Positions 45,420-56,644 are shown, counted from the stretch's first letter. The stretch: DNA of 64,000 nt from Mesoplasma seiffertii ATCC 49495 (GCF_000518725.1 NZ_KI912485.1:189866-253865); one strand, 5' to 3'. The notes: generated by a model not told the origin, from the sequence alone. Translations and numbers: made by a program.

Positions 45420-46247
45420 TTATTGCTCCTTTTTAATTACGTACAACATCTCAACAAACCTATTTTTATTATTTGCATTTGGATTTATACTTCTGTTTGT
45501 TTGAATTTGTATTGCTGTAATAAAACTGCTATCAAATGTTTTGTAAAGCGCCATAGCAAATTCTTTAGAACGCGAATTGGAAATTATAATTGTTGCGCCT
45601 TTTGCAAAAGCATTTTTACATAAGGTAAGCATGTGATAATGTTGTTCTTTTCCAAAAGCAGGATCTGTATATCCCACAAATTTTGAGGTTTCATCAGGAA
45701 AGTAAGGGGGGTCCAAATATACCAAGTCTTTATTATTTACTTTATCCATTATACTTTCATAGCTAATAGAATAAAGCTTTGTATTTTTCAGTAGCTCTGA
45801 AGCCTCCAAAAATTCACTTTCCGTTGGTATATAATACGTCTTATGTTTTCCTACAGGAACATTAAAAATTCCCCTTGAATTTACTCTATAAATTCCGTTA
45901 AATGCAACTTTGTTTAAGTAAAAAAATATTGCTGATTTCCTTAAAGAATTTCCCTTTAAACTATTGTATTCATCTCTAAGTAAATAGTAACTCTCGACGT
46001 CAGTTTTGACTTCAAAAAGATTTTCTATTGACTTCAATAACTGAATAGGATTATCGCGCACGTTCTTATAAAAATTTACTAAATCTTTATTCAAATCATT
46101 CAATATTGCATTTTGAGGATTTAAATGAAAGAAAACAGCTGCAGAACCAGCAAAAGGTTCAATGTATCTTTTATAGTTTTTCAAATATGGATCGATATCT
46201 TTTATAAATCTTCTTTTCCCACCTACTCATTTAACCAATGGCTTCAT
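45420..46247 (-). CDS. D12-class DNA adenine-N6 methyltransferase (Dam type)
   Basis: 275 residues. Methylates adenine in DNA. Motif I VGGKRRF at residues 9-15 with AdoMet loop PFAGSAAVFF, then DPPY (Asp179) as motif IV, and a Dam-type N-x-R-S block (ISNSRSKEF). It is a Dam/DpnM-like alpha-class enzyme; GATC is a likely site but not demonstrated. AAAGGA is nine bases from the ATG at 46247; an earlier ATG at 46256 is too close. It overlaps the udk stop by 17 bases and precedes the GHKL gene. It most likely protects self DNA from the nuclease of this operon. Confidence 0.9.
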
Positions 46248-46887
46248 TGTTTGCATTCCTTTCGTCTACTCAACTTAATATTTTAGTAGCAACTAAGTCA
46301 ATAGCAACTTCATTACCTTCTTGATAAGGTATGATGACATCAGCAAAATCAATACTTGGTGCTACAAAGAAGTCATGCATCGGTTTAACTGTTTCTAAAT
46401 ATTGTTCAATCACTTGATCAGTTGTAAATCCACGTTCACTTATATCTCTAGTTAAACGACGAATGAATCGAACATCATCAGGAGTTTTTATAAACAACTT
46501 TATGTCTCCAAACTTTCTTACTTTATCAACATGTAAGGCAAAAATACCATCAACAATAATTACATCAGCTGGCTCAATACGAATTGTGTCTTCCATTCTT
46601 AACGAAGTAGTAAAATCATATTTAGGTACTTCAATTGTTTGACGCTTTTTAAGTTGAGTTAATTGCTTCACCATCAGATCAATATCCATAATATTTGGGT
46701 GATCAAAATTTAGTTTTTTACGTTCTTCTAAAGTTAACTCCGGAAAGTTTTTATAATAGTTATCCATTGATAAGTAAGTTACTGATTTATCCTTTAAAAT
46801 TACATTTGCAATTCTTTTAGCAACTGTTGTTTTACCAGATGCAGACCCTCCAGCAATTAATATAATTTGGACTGGTTTTATTGACAT
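46231..46887 (-). CDS. udk: Uridine kinase
   Basis: 218 residues. Phosphorylates uridine and cytidine in the salvage pathway. Walker A GGSASGKTT (residues 13-21), DNYYKNF substrate loop, FDHPNIMD, FDGIFALH-like VDGIFALHV, and RRLTRDISERG lid. An extra C-terminal 13 residues beyond the usual length (LSWVDERNANNEAIG) run over the methyltransferase start; this includes a TGA tryptophan. Salvage enzymes fit a mollicute that imports nucleosides. It is flanked on both sides by defence operons. Confidence 0.93.
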
Positions 46888-46921
46888 AATACACCTCTTC
46901 TAACATATAATTATAAATAAA

Positions 46922-46944
46922 AAACAGCTAATTGTTTAGCTGTT
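46922..46944 (-). terminator. Terminator of the dcm-DUF262 unit
   Basis: AAACAGCTA / TAGCTGTTT stem with T-rich tail in the minus direction, after the 46966 gene and upstream of udk. Confidence 0.85.
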
Positions 46945-46965
46945 TGTAATTATATTTCCAATTGA

Positions 46966-47703
46966 TTAGTCAAAAATGAAGATACTAGTATCTAGTCCGA
47001 TCTTATTAAGAATGATTAAAATAGAATGAATATCTGAATAATCAAAAGAACCAATGACTTCATGAAATTCATGATAACCACAGTTTTCTAATATTTGGGT
47101 TAATTCTTTAATATCAAAAGTTTTGAATATATTATTATTTTTTTTAGCTTTTATGTTAGTAACAAATTCAAAGTCGTCACTATTTTCTATTAAGAAGCTT
47201 AAAATCGTTCCATAAATAAATTCTCTGGCAAAATATTTGTTTTCTCGGGCATTGTAAATTAAATTATTGTAAAGAATTTTTTGTTTCTTTTCTCATTCTT
47301 TATCATTTATAATGATATCTTTTAATAAATAACCGGTTGCATAATAAGAATAATCACTTGTTATTGACTTATTGGCTGTAATAGCTGAAAAAGTTACTAG
47401 GACCTTTAAATATTGTGTCATTGTAGCGTCTTTGACCGAAACAAAGTCATTAACTATTTGAGATTTAGGAGTTAAGTTATATCGTTTATCATTTTCTAAA
47501 ATAACTAATTGATAGTTGTCATCAGATTCTTCTGTATAAAGAATAATTGGTTCTTCCTTGTTAACAATGTTTTTATATCTTTTAAAGTTCGAATCAAAAA
47601 TTTTCAAAATGTTATTAATATTTGTGCTTATATTTCAAAAGCTAAAACTTTCTGCTGCGTTCATGATAGCAATCACTTGGTTAAATTCATTTAAACTAAT
47701 CAT
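46966..47703 (-). CDS. Unknown protein in the methyltransferase-DUF262 unit
   Basis: 245 residues. A mixed helical and strand protein with no motif I recognise. It has an N-terminal helix followed by Asn/Lys-rich segments, then DYSYYATGYLLKDIIIND and a C-terminal LLILN. One TGA tryptophan each at residues 24 and about 138. The start lies within the last codons of the DUF262 gene (8-base overlap), so translation is coupled. It could be an effector or immunity part of the system; nothing in the sequence tests that. Confidence 0.6.
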
Positions 47704-50227
47704 ATTTGTAGATCTCATTTACAATTATTGTGGCCATTGCTTCGGAACGATTTTTAATTTCTTCAATAGAAAAATCAATATCGCTAAATAAGGTCACTTC
47801 TTTGTTATTAACATCCTTAAACTTTAAGTCCTTAGCTGTTCTTGAATTAACGTATTCATTTTTCTTTATCTCGAAGTCTTTATTTTGAAGAGCACTATTG
47901 CTTTTTATATCTAGTCATAAATAATTTCCAATTCTGTTTATATAATTTTCAAAATATTCTTTAACATCTTCATCATTTTTAAATGTATTTGGTTTTCTTT
48001 CTTTAATAGTTTTGTATCACTTAGAATTTTTTAAAGGATTCTGAGGAAAAATGTGCTCAAGAGAAGGATTTTTAAAAATTAAGTTAACACTTCCAGTAAG
48101 TTTAGGGTCAATAATGTTTTGCTCAATTCGTTTTAATAATAACATTGCATCATCTTTTTTATAAAATCTGCCTGAATTAGAAAGTTGATCTTTAAATTGT
48201 TCTTTTGTTGGTGTTTTGAAACTAACTCCAATTTTGATATTTGACTCATTTGGATCTTCTTTTCCAGCTAATCACTTTCTTGTTCTTAAAGCTAAGTTTT
48301 CTTTAAAGTTTACACTTTTATCATTTGCTTCAATGAAATCAAGATATCTAATTAATCCTAGTATTACCCCTTTTAAGGATTTTCCTTGTGTAATTTGATT
48401 TAAAGATATTGATCATTTTTCAATTTCCAAAATAGTTTCTTTTATATACCTATGGTATTTACTATCTATTTCATATTCATTTGTTATACGATTTCAATTT
48501 CCATATACTTCCATTAAATAAAACATAAATGGCATTAATGCATCTTTAAAGTTAAATATATCTAAGTAATTTTCAAATGTATTTAAATAATGTGTTGTAC
48601 TTCCTTTATACTCTTCAGTAATCACGCTTAGATATAAGCTTACATATCCTGATAATTCATCGATAATATTTTTGTATTGATCAAAGCTAATATTTTTATA
48701 ATTTTTCATATATACATTATTGAAGGCCAATAATAAATTTTTACTAGTTTTAGAAATTTCATTTTCATCACGCTTTTTAAAAGTTAAAAAATTGTAAATA
48801 AAGTTTTCTTCACACTTGTGAACATCTTTAATTTTAGGCGAATGAGCAATTACATCTTTATTGCTGAAATCTATTTTACTATTAAAGTATTTAGAAATTT
48901 CATTTTCATAATTTTCAAATTCAGAACTTTCAACTTTTAAGAAAATACTATTTTTAATAAGTTCAAAGGTTGAAAGTTCCATTCCTTTAGAATTAAGGTT
49001 CTCAAAAATTCTCATTTCTTCTTCTTTACTTTTTTTAAAATTAATAACTGCTAAATGAAAGTTATTAGCAAAAGCGCTTCATAGTTTTACTAAATATTCT
49101 TCCTTATTTTCATTATTGGCAAGGTAACCATTAATGATTGTAGTAATCTGAACATAATTATTATTAACATTTGTTTTTTTATAGTTTTTTAATTCGTAGT
49201 TTTTTTCAGTTCTTGTGCGAGTGCTATCTAATATTATTGCTAATGCGTGATGCTCTTTTTCTAAATTGGTAGCATTTTTAATTTTATTTTTTCATACATT
49301 TTGCTTAAATAGTTTATCCAATTCATCAGGAAATTCACCACTAAAATTTTTAATATCTTCTTTAAAAATATCATAAATAGCTTTTGCTATTAGTAATGAA
49401 GAAGTCAGGCGTTGTTGACCGTCAATTAATCTAACTGTATTAACACTTTTTTCACTTGCATTTGAAGTCACAGCAATTGTGCCAAAATATTCTGAAGTGG
49501 CATTTGTTTTTTCAACATTAAAATGAATACTAGAAAGAAGTTCTACAATATTTGCAGTTTCTCATGAGTATTTTCTTTGATATGGTGGAATTACAAATTC
49601 ATAATTTGAAACTAATAATGTCCCTATAGATTCTTTTGATAAGCCTATTGAATAATCATCTGGTAAGTAGTCTGCTTGATTGCTTACTTTAGCTTCTTCA
49701 AATTCATTAGCTTCAATACCTTCTTGAGATTCTGGTAAGTAAATTTGATTAGAGTATGATGTCTTTATATTGATTTTCTCAACAGAAAATTGTCTTGATC
49801 ATAATGTATTATTTAAATAAGCAAGTATTAAGTGCAACTCCTGTATTGCAGAAAGTTTTAGATCAATTGTTAGCGGTTCAATAATTAAGTATTCTTTTTC
49901 CTCTTTAGTTGCAGAATGAACAGATATATTTCGTTTAAATTTAAATTTTTCTACAGCACTTTTCACACCACCAGGTACTTGATTTCCTTCGTCTTTAATG
50001 AAATTAACAATAGCATAAAAGTTAGTTGCTATTGTTGTTTCTCTTATTGAAGACACGAACTTATCTTGTGTTAAATACAATGCCTCTTCCAATACTTTTC
50101 CGATCTCAGTATTAAATTTTGTATCATCATAATTTAAAAAGTTGCTCTCGAATTTAAGAACTTCTTCAAAAAAATCATTTTCGTGTCATTTTTTTAAAAA
50201 ATTAAAGTTTGTTAGTTTTGGTTCCAT
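47696..50227 (-). CDS. DUF262/DUF1524 protein (GmrSD/SspE-like)
   Basis: 843 residues. Residues 1-150 form an uncharacterised helical N-terminal domain (KRNISVHSA). DUF262 about residues 180-430: IPPYQRKYSW and the NTP-binding IDGQQRLTSS (Asp269), then MRIFENLNSKGMELS. DUF1524 about residues 690-790: LEHIFPQNP (His725) and NRIGNYLWLD with the HNH-nuclease signature. Such proteins include GmrSD and SspE, NTP-dependent nucleases that respond to modified DNA. It follows the cytosine methyltransferase by one base, with GAGGAAG in its end, so the two are coupled. Which DNA it cuts is unknown. Confidence 0.85.
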
Positions 50228-50228
50228 T

Positions 50229-51593
50229 TTATTCTTCCTCCTTATATTCCAATTCTGCAACTTTTTTAAAAATTGCAACTAGGACGTTTACAACAATACT
50301 ATTTCCAGCCTGACGATATCGTACTGCCTGAGAAATAAAATCATTTTCAAATATTTTTTTGACATCTTTTTCTTCAAATCCCATTAAAAGATAGGTCTCT
50401 CGTGGTGTTAATAAACGATAGTGCATATTCTTTTTTAAAGGGTTATTTTCATGTTCTTTGATTAGGAGACTATTTTCGATAGAAATCATTCCTGAATTAG
50501 GATTTCGGTCTTGCTTTGTGGTTACAGTGCGAGAGTAGTTCATGTAATAACCATTTGAACCAATTTTTTGGTATTGAGATTGGTACTTTGCTTCTGAAAT
50601 ATTACTTAAGTGCAAAATGGGATTTTCACAATACATTTTGACTCTACTTGGAGTTAAATTTGGAGTCGCCTTAGATGCTTCTTCAAGGTATTCTTGCTTT
50701 GTATAATCAGTTTTTAATACTTGATGCAACTTCTTTTTTATTTTTAATTGGCTAGAAACATTTTTCGGAATTGTCTCAACTTCGATGACCCTATTGTTTT
50801 TTGCAAAACTATCATGGAAGTTCTGATCATCTTCTCCCAAAACACTTAATGCATAAACCCTTGTTCGTGCTTGAGGCGAATCATAATCTTTGGCATTCAA
50901 CTGATACGTTTGAGTGTTGTAACCCAATTCATCGTGTAGAAATGAAAGTCATTCTCTGTAATCATCAATATGCTTGTTTGATAACATGTTACGAACATTT
51001 TCTAAAAGTAAGTATTTTGGTAGCTGATTTAACACTTTTAACTCTCGTAGAATTCTTTCAATTTCTCATAACAAACCGCTTCGTGTTCCAGAACCTTTTT
51101 TCATTCCTTTATTAGAGTTATGAAAGTTACCCGCTGTTGATAAATCTTGACAAGGAAAGGAATATGTAATCAAGTCTACACCCGTCTGGTAACTATTCTT
51201 GGTGCTTTCCTTAGTAATACTATTTATTAGGGATTCCCCAGTGATGTTCAAAATGCTTCCTAAGTTATTACTATTAACCATTGAACTATACAAAATTTCT
51301 TTTGTCGTTCTGGGAAGGCGTTTGACAAACATTTTATCAGCAACTTTTTTAGAATCATTTGATAAATCAAACTTATCAAAAAAATCATTAAGTTCTTTAT
51401 CCTTTAAAGGTTTCGCAATATTTTTGTTATTATGATGAATTGCATTATAGGATATATTCGCTCATATATCTCATTCGCTAGTAGCAACAACTTCATAATC
51501 TAAAAAATCCTGCTTTTTCAAAATTTCTAAAGCTTTATGCTGGGCACCAATTCCAGCGAACGTCTCAAAGACTCTTATTTTTGATTTGCTCAT
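50229..51593 (-). CDS. DNA cytosine-5 methyltransferase (Dcm family)
   Basis: 454 residues. Motif I FETFAGIGA (residues 9-17), motif IV SFPCQDLS with catalytic Cys148, motif VI LLENVRN, motif VIII QARTRVY, motif IX/X RLLTPRETYLLMGFE and RQAGNSIVV. The target-recognition region is long (about residues 260-360), so the recognition site is not predictable. It may be for a site of the CCNGG or GC type, but this is a guess. It is preceded by a hairpin and T16 tract and followed directly by the DUF262 gene. It likely modifies host DNA for this system. Confidence 0.93.
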
Positions 51594-51655
51594 TTTTAGT
51601 TCTCTTTATTAGTTTTTTCTATATTTTTATTGTTATTTATATCCTTTATTCTCTC

Positions 51656-51702
51656 AAAAAAAAAAAAAAAACAAGGCATTCACTTTTTTGTGAATACCTT
51701 GT
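51656..51702 (-). promoter_or_regulatory. Hairpin plus T16 tract upstream of cytosine methyltransferase
   Basis: On the minus strand ACAAGGTATTCAC pairs with GTGAATGCCTTGT around a six-A loop, then 16 T (51656-51671). It is placed after the helicase gene, as terminator, and 63 bases before the methyltransferase start. The long T tract matches those at 3926 and 27865. Confidence 0.75.
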
Positions 51703-51720
51703 TAAATTTTCTTAATAAAA

Positions 51721-54700
51721 TTAAACAATTTTAATTTTAAATTTTGGTGAATTAGGATCATCTAAAATATTTATAATTGCCTCTGGTTTAACTACATTAA
51801 TGAAACGATAAATTGTGTCATTGTAAGTTTTTTCCATTTCAAAAGTATTAAAGAATATATAAAGCTCATTGAAATCTTTACTAATAAACTTTGTTGCTGA
51901 ACCTTTTGATTTTAAATCATACCTTCAATTTGATGGAGGATCTCAGTTTAAATAATTCGCATCTTCATTTATGGTATTTGAGTAGCCATATTTACTCTCT
52001 TTAGAATTTGCTTTAGCGCTAATTGCATAAGAATCATTGCTCTTGTTAGATCAAATACCACTTTGTTGCCCATCTCCATAATAGCGATTATTTATAAACG
52101 GATTCTTAAAAATAACTTTTACTTGGGAATTAGTCAAATTCAAACCCACGAAACTTTTGACATCGTTTGTCAAAATAGAATCACTTGTATTTGATGTCTC
52201 TTTTAGGTAAAGTAATAAAAATTTTATTTCCTGTAGCAGCCGTTGTTGTTCAAAAATATTTGTTCATCCTTTATTTACATCTTGTGCTGCTTCATTCCCA
52301 TTTTTCAAGTTTGGATAAAAATTGATAAAAAACAAGTTGTTGATTATCTCGTTATCAATTCTTTGTTGTTTTTCAATAATATTTATAAAAGCATTTATAA
52401 GATGAGTATTATTAACGATCGAAAAGTTTCTTAAAATTGTGTTAGATCTAGAATCTAATATCTTGTTCTTTTGATCATGGTTTCAGTATGTTTGCTTGCC
52501 ATAAAACTTAAATGGCTCTTGTAGTATGAAATCAAAAAATTCCTTATAGTTTTCATAGGTAAAATCTTTGCTTCGATATTCACTTAATAAATCTTTTGTT
52601 TTGTAAAGTTTGATTCTTTTTTCCAAAGCAGAAATGATTTTTTCTTTAGACATTTTATCAAAGTAAAATACGCTATTACCTGGTAATGAGTAACTTATAT
52701 TGTCAGCGTAATGAGTAATTTGATCTAAAATTTCTCTTTCTGCATTATTTTGCATAAAAATTTTAATCGGAATAACTGGGTCGTAAGTTTTATTAGTTTT
52801 CATATCAATATTATTTACAAAATCAAATACTTGCAGTTTTTTATCTATTGTTTTTCTAAGACCTCTACCAAGTTGTTGAATATATATTAACGGTGATGAC
52901 GTTGGTCTTAAGAACAAAATGGCATTGATTTCAGGAATGTCAATTCCTTCATTAAGAATATCTCTTACTACTAAATATTCTATTTTTCCATCTTTGAATT
53001 TTTGAATAATATCTTTGCGTTCTTCTTTACCAATAATAACTTTTTTATTATCTTCGTTTTCAGTATAGCTAACTAAAAACTCTGCCAACAATCCCTTTTG
53101 TTTTAGGGTTGTTGTAATGTCTTTGGCATGCTCAACAGAAGCAGCAAATAAGACAACTTTTGGTTTTTCAATAATAGGAATAATTTTTTCCTCGATTGTT
53201 TTAAATATGAATTCGTTTCTTTCATGTGTATTTAAGGCTTGCGTTAGTGCTGCTTCATTATTGATATCAACACCCTGCATTGAACTTTCATCGTTTACAA
53301 AATAGTAATCAAAGTCAGCCAAGTATCCTTTGTCAATTGCATCAAATAAACGAATTTCCTCTACATATGGTAGGCCAAAATAATTTGCAACGTTTATACC
53401 ATCTGTTCTTTCTGGGGTAGCTGTCATTCCAATGATTTGCTCAGTTTGATTTTCTAATAAGTTAAATATTTCTTTAAATGTTCTTGCTTGTACATGATGT
53501 GCTTCATCAAAAATCGCAATATCAAATTTTTTATTTAACAAAAAAGTCTTATTATTTCTTAAAGTTTCTATATTTGTAAAAATAAATTCTTGTTCATCAT
53601 AGTCATTCGCTTTATTTTTGGAATCATAAAACTGAAAAATATTATCATTTGATAATTCTGCATTTACCTTTTTGAAAGTCAAAATTGTTTGATCTAATAT
53701 CTCCTTATTAGGGGCAATATAAATTAGTCGTGGCAATTCAAATTCATCTTTGGGAATATATCTTTCAACAAAGCTTGCGATTGTAAAAGTCTTACCTGTA
53801 CCTGTAGCCATTACTATTAAATGCTTGTTAATATTTTTAGATATTCTGTCAAATAGATTATTTACCACAAACTCTTGATACGGAAAAAGTTTTTGCCTTT
53901 CATTTTTAAAAATATTCGCTTCTAATTGCTTATCTAGATCAGTACTTTCTCGTTTAAAATCAGAGATAAGCTGTTGTTTTTGAATAATTATATTAATTTT
54001 TTCAGAATCTGTAATATTTATTAGAGAATGATCACTTCACAATTCTTCAAAGTTGCTCATAATTTTGTCAAATAATTTTTTTTCTTGAAACTGACTAATC
54101 TTTAGTGATGATTCACTCCCTGTTAAAATTCCAGTCTTGGTAAAATTACTTGATCCAACATACGCACTAGAAAAATTATTTTCCTTTTCAAATATATAAA
54201 TTTTTGAGTGAATCCTATTTGAATTATTACTAAAGCTATTTTCGATTTTAACGTCAACACGCTCCAAGTAATCAGACTTAAGTTTGGCTAAACCAATTAA
54301 ATCTAAGTATTTGGATTCCCCATTATATGTCGTTGTAATTATCGATACTGCAAGTTGACTATTTATTTCCAAGTACCCTCGAAGTATATTGACCCCATAG
54401 GCGCTTAAAAAAGGCACAATTAAAAATAAATGTTTTGTAGAACTGATTTCCTGGTTTAAATGAACTTGAAGTTTCTTATCAATAAACTCATTTAAACTTC
54501 ACGCTTTTTGATTTGTATTGTCAGTGCTTGATTTAACTCTTTTATTAATAAACTCAATTTCATTATTCAAGTTGTTTAAAAAATTAACCTTTGATGAAAT
54601 ATCTAAATGTTCGATTTGTTCATATAAATAGTTATTGAACTGATTTATTAATCATTTATTTACATCAGCATCTTCACTCATCTTATCTAAGCTTTCTAAC

Positions 54701-54771
54701 GCAAAGTCCTTATTGTAAACTTCGTTTTTTAACGCAATTAAATCTATAACCTTACTAATTTTTTTACTCAT
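51721..54771 (-). CDS. PLD-nuclease/DEAD helicase/DUF3427-like restriction protein
   Basis: 1016 residues. Residues 110-240: phospholipase D-like nuclease with H188-x-K190 and GSSNFT, the HKD half-site. A superfamily 2 motor follows: Walker A MATGTGKTFT (Lys327), DEAHHVQ at about 421, GMTATPERTDG, motif VI QQLGRGLRKT about residue 640. Residues 700-1016 have an uncharacterised C-terminal domain in the position of DUF3427. The order PLDc-ResIII-Helicase_C-DUF3427 is a known bacterial family thought to be a restriction or repair enzyme. It is transcribed toward the methyltransferase but followed by a hairpin. An AAAGGAC site precedes the ATG. Confidence 0.87.
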
Positions 54772-55156
54772 AATTTGTCCTTTATTAACAGTATATCAGA
54801 AAGCATAATTACTTTAACCATGTTATCTTTTTATTTAAATACTAAGAAATGTTTTTTGCTTTTTTCGAAAGATTTTAGTGTTATTTGAATAATTGTTTTT
54901 TTTACAAAAGTATCTTGTTCATATGTTTTGTCTCCGAGTTTAAAACGATTGCTTACGATACTTAGATTTTTAATAAACTACAGCCGTTACCTTATTACAC
55001 GCTTATTTAAAATTTCTATTATGATTATCTTTTCTATTTATATAAGCTATTTGTCTTTTGAATATTTCAGCTTTGAGCTCAGGAATACTTGCTTTTCATA
55101 TATAATATAATTTACAGAAAATATAGAAACACATTAGGAAAATAAGAACAACGTTT
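54772..55156. other. AT-rich divergent intergenic region
   Basis: Between the helicase and exonuclease genes, transcribed apart. A TATAATATAAT sequence about 50 bases before the exonuclease ATG is a candidate -10. No ribosome-site-backed reading frame, RNA gene or repeat is visible. Confidence 0.5.
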
Positions 55157-55915
55157 ATGAAAAATAAATTTACAGCTCAGCTGCAAGAAGAGCTATTTAA
55201 AAATAACACACTTGACAAAATTAATAGTGAACTTACTGTCGAAAATGGAACTCTTAAAGAAGAAATGATAGCACTAAAAACAACAATAAATACGAAGTCA
55301 AAAAGTGGTACTCAATCAAATAATGTTGAACTGACAACGGTTCCATCAAAATTTGATAAAGCTGTATTTATAGATTTTGAAACTGCCAATTTTCAAAAAG
55401 ATAGTATCTGTCAAATTGGTATTGTTGTTATTGAAAACAATGAAATAATCCTGACATTTGATCAATTAGTCAAACCCAAACCATGCGATTTTCATTGAAG
55501 AAATATTAGTATTCATCATATCGATGAATCAATGGTTAAGGATGCCAAAACATTTAAGGAAATTTGACCTGAAATTGAATATCTCTTTAATGGAGATTAC
55601 ATAATATATGCTCACAATGCTAGTTTTGATATTTCTTCAGTTTTGAAAGCGACAGTTCAAAAATATAATTTGAAAATCGGAACCTTTCAATATGGCTGCA
55701 CCGTAAACATTTTGAGAAAAGTAACTAATTACTCTTTTAGTTCATATAGACTAAACGCTTTGGCTGAAAAAAATGGCTTAGAATTTAAGCATCATAATGC
55801 TCTTGAAGATGCGATGGTGACCTACAAAATTGTTAAGAAGTACTATTCCTCATTAGAGGAATTTTATAAATCCGCTTTAAATTTCAAATACGCTTATAAA
55901 ACTTTTAGTTTCTAA
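55157..55915 (+). CDS. DEDDh 3'-5' exonuclease with N-terminal coiled coil
   Basis: 252 residues. Residues 1-48 are a coiled-coil helix with repeated Leu and Glu. Then the DnaQ-like domain: FIDFETAN (Asp and Glu, Exo I), AHNASFDISS (Exo II), YRLNALAEKNG, and HHNALEDA with His and Asp (Exo III). This is the DNA polymerase III epsilon family; it may proofread or degrade short oligonucleotides. No polymerase domain is attached. TGA tryptophans at two places. The ATG has only a weak ribosome site (AGGAAAATAAG upstream). It is followed 174 bases later by another coiled-coil DNA-binding gene. Confidence 0.88.
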
Positions 55916-56089
55916 TTTGATATCGAAATTTTAAATAAATTTTAAATAAGTAATAAAGAAAAGAACGAAGAAAATAATTTGTCCTTCTTGAGAAATTTAT
56001 ATTTATTAAAATATAGCCATTATTCTTATAGATTTTATCTTTTGAGATATAATATATGTTATAGAAAAATAGCAAGGAAAAAGAATTAA

Positions 56090-56644
56090 ATGTTTATCAG
56101 AAAAAAAGAATTAAAAAATCAGTTAGAAAAATTAACTCACGAAAATGAAAAACTTTCGGACACTAATAAAAAAATGGTTTCTCATAATCAAAAAGTAGAG
56201 AAAGAAATCAAAACTTTAAAACAAGATATTGCTGATATTTTGACTTTAATCAAAAGTTTACACGGTGAAGTTGAAGAGTCAGTTTCAACACCTGAACCAG
56301 TTATTGAAAAAACAGTTGAGATAACTCAACCAAAAGCACCAAGAGCTCCTAAAATTAAAAGAGAACAAGTTTCTAAAAAAATGATTTTAGAAGATCTTAT
56401 TGCCAATTATTCAGATATGTCTAAAAAACGTGTTAAACAAATTGTTGATGATGTCTTTGCAACATTACAAAACAAACTAGAGGCTTCTGAAGAAATAACA
56501 CTTGCAGGATTTGGAAAATTACAAACAATTACAAAACCTGCAAAAGTTTCGCGTAATCCATTAACAGGAGAAAAAATTAATATCCCTGAACAAATTGGAG
56601 TTAAATTTAAACCATCAAAAACTTTAAAAGAAAAAATGAATTAA
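56090..56644 (+). CDS. HU-type DNA-binding protein with N-terminal coiled coil
   Basis: 184 residues. Residues 1-65 are a coiled coil (Lys/Glu/Leu heptads), residues 66-95 a proline/acidic linker, and residues 95-184 a full HU/IHF domain: MILEDLIANYSDMSKKRVKQ, then LAGFGKLQT and KVSRNPLTGEKINIPE, with the usual Pro-containing DNA arm (R-N-P). Mollicute HU proteins usually lack the extension. It may tether or bridge DNA. AAGGAAAAAG precedes the ATG. A strong terminator follows. The pairing with the coiled-coil exonuclease upstream is notable. Confidence 0.88.
   Translation: MFIRKKELKNQLEKLTHENEKLSDTNKKMVSHNQKVEKEIKTLKQDIADILTLIKSLHGEVEESVSTPEPVIEKTVEITQPKAPRAPKIKREQVSKKMILEDLIANYSDMSKKRVKQIVDDVFATLQNKLEASEEITLAGFGKLQTITKPAKVSRNPLTGEKINIPEQIGVKFKPSKTLKEKMN

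Noticed and set aside
28731-54771. A single prophage or transposon as the source of the defence genes
   Set aside because: No integrase, transposase, phage structural gene or flanking direct repeat is seen, and housekeeping genes lie between the clusters.
54928-55110. A 60-residue frame in the intergenic region before the exonuclease
   Set aside because: No ribosome site, hydrophobic low-complexity composition in an AT-rich promoter region.
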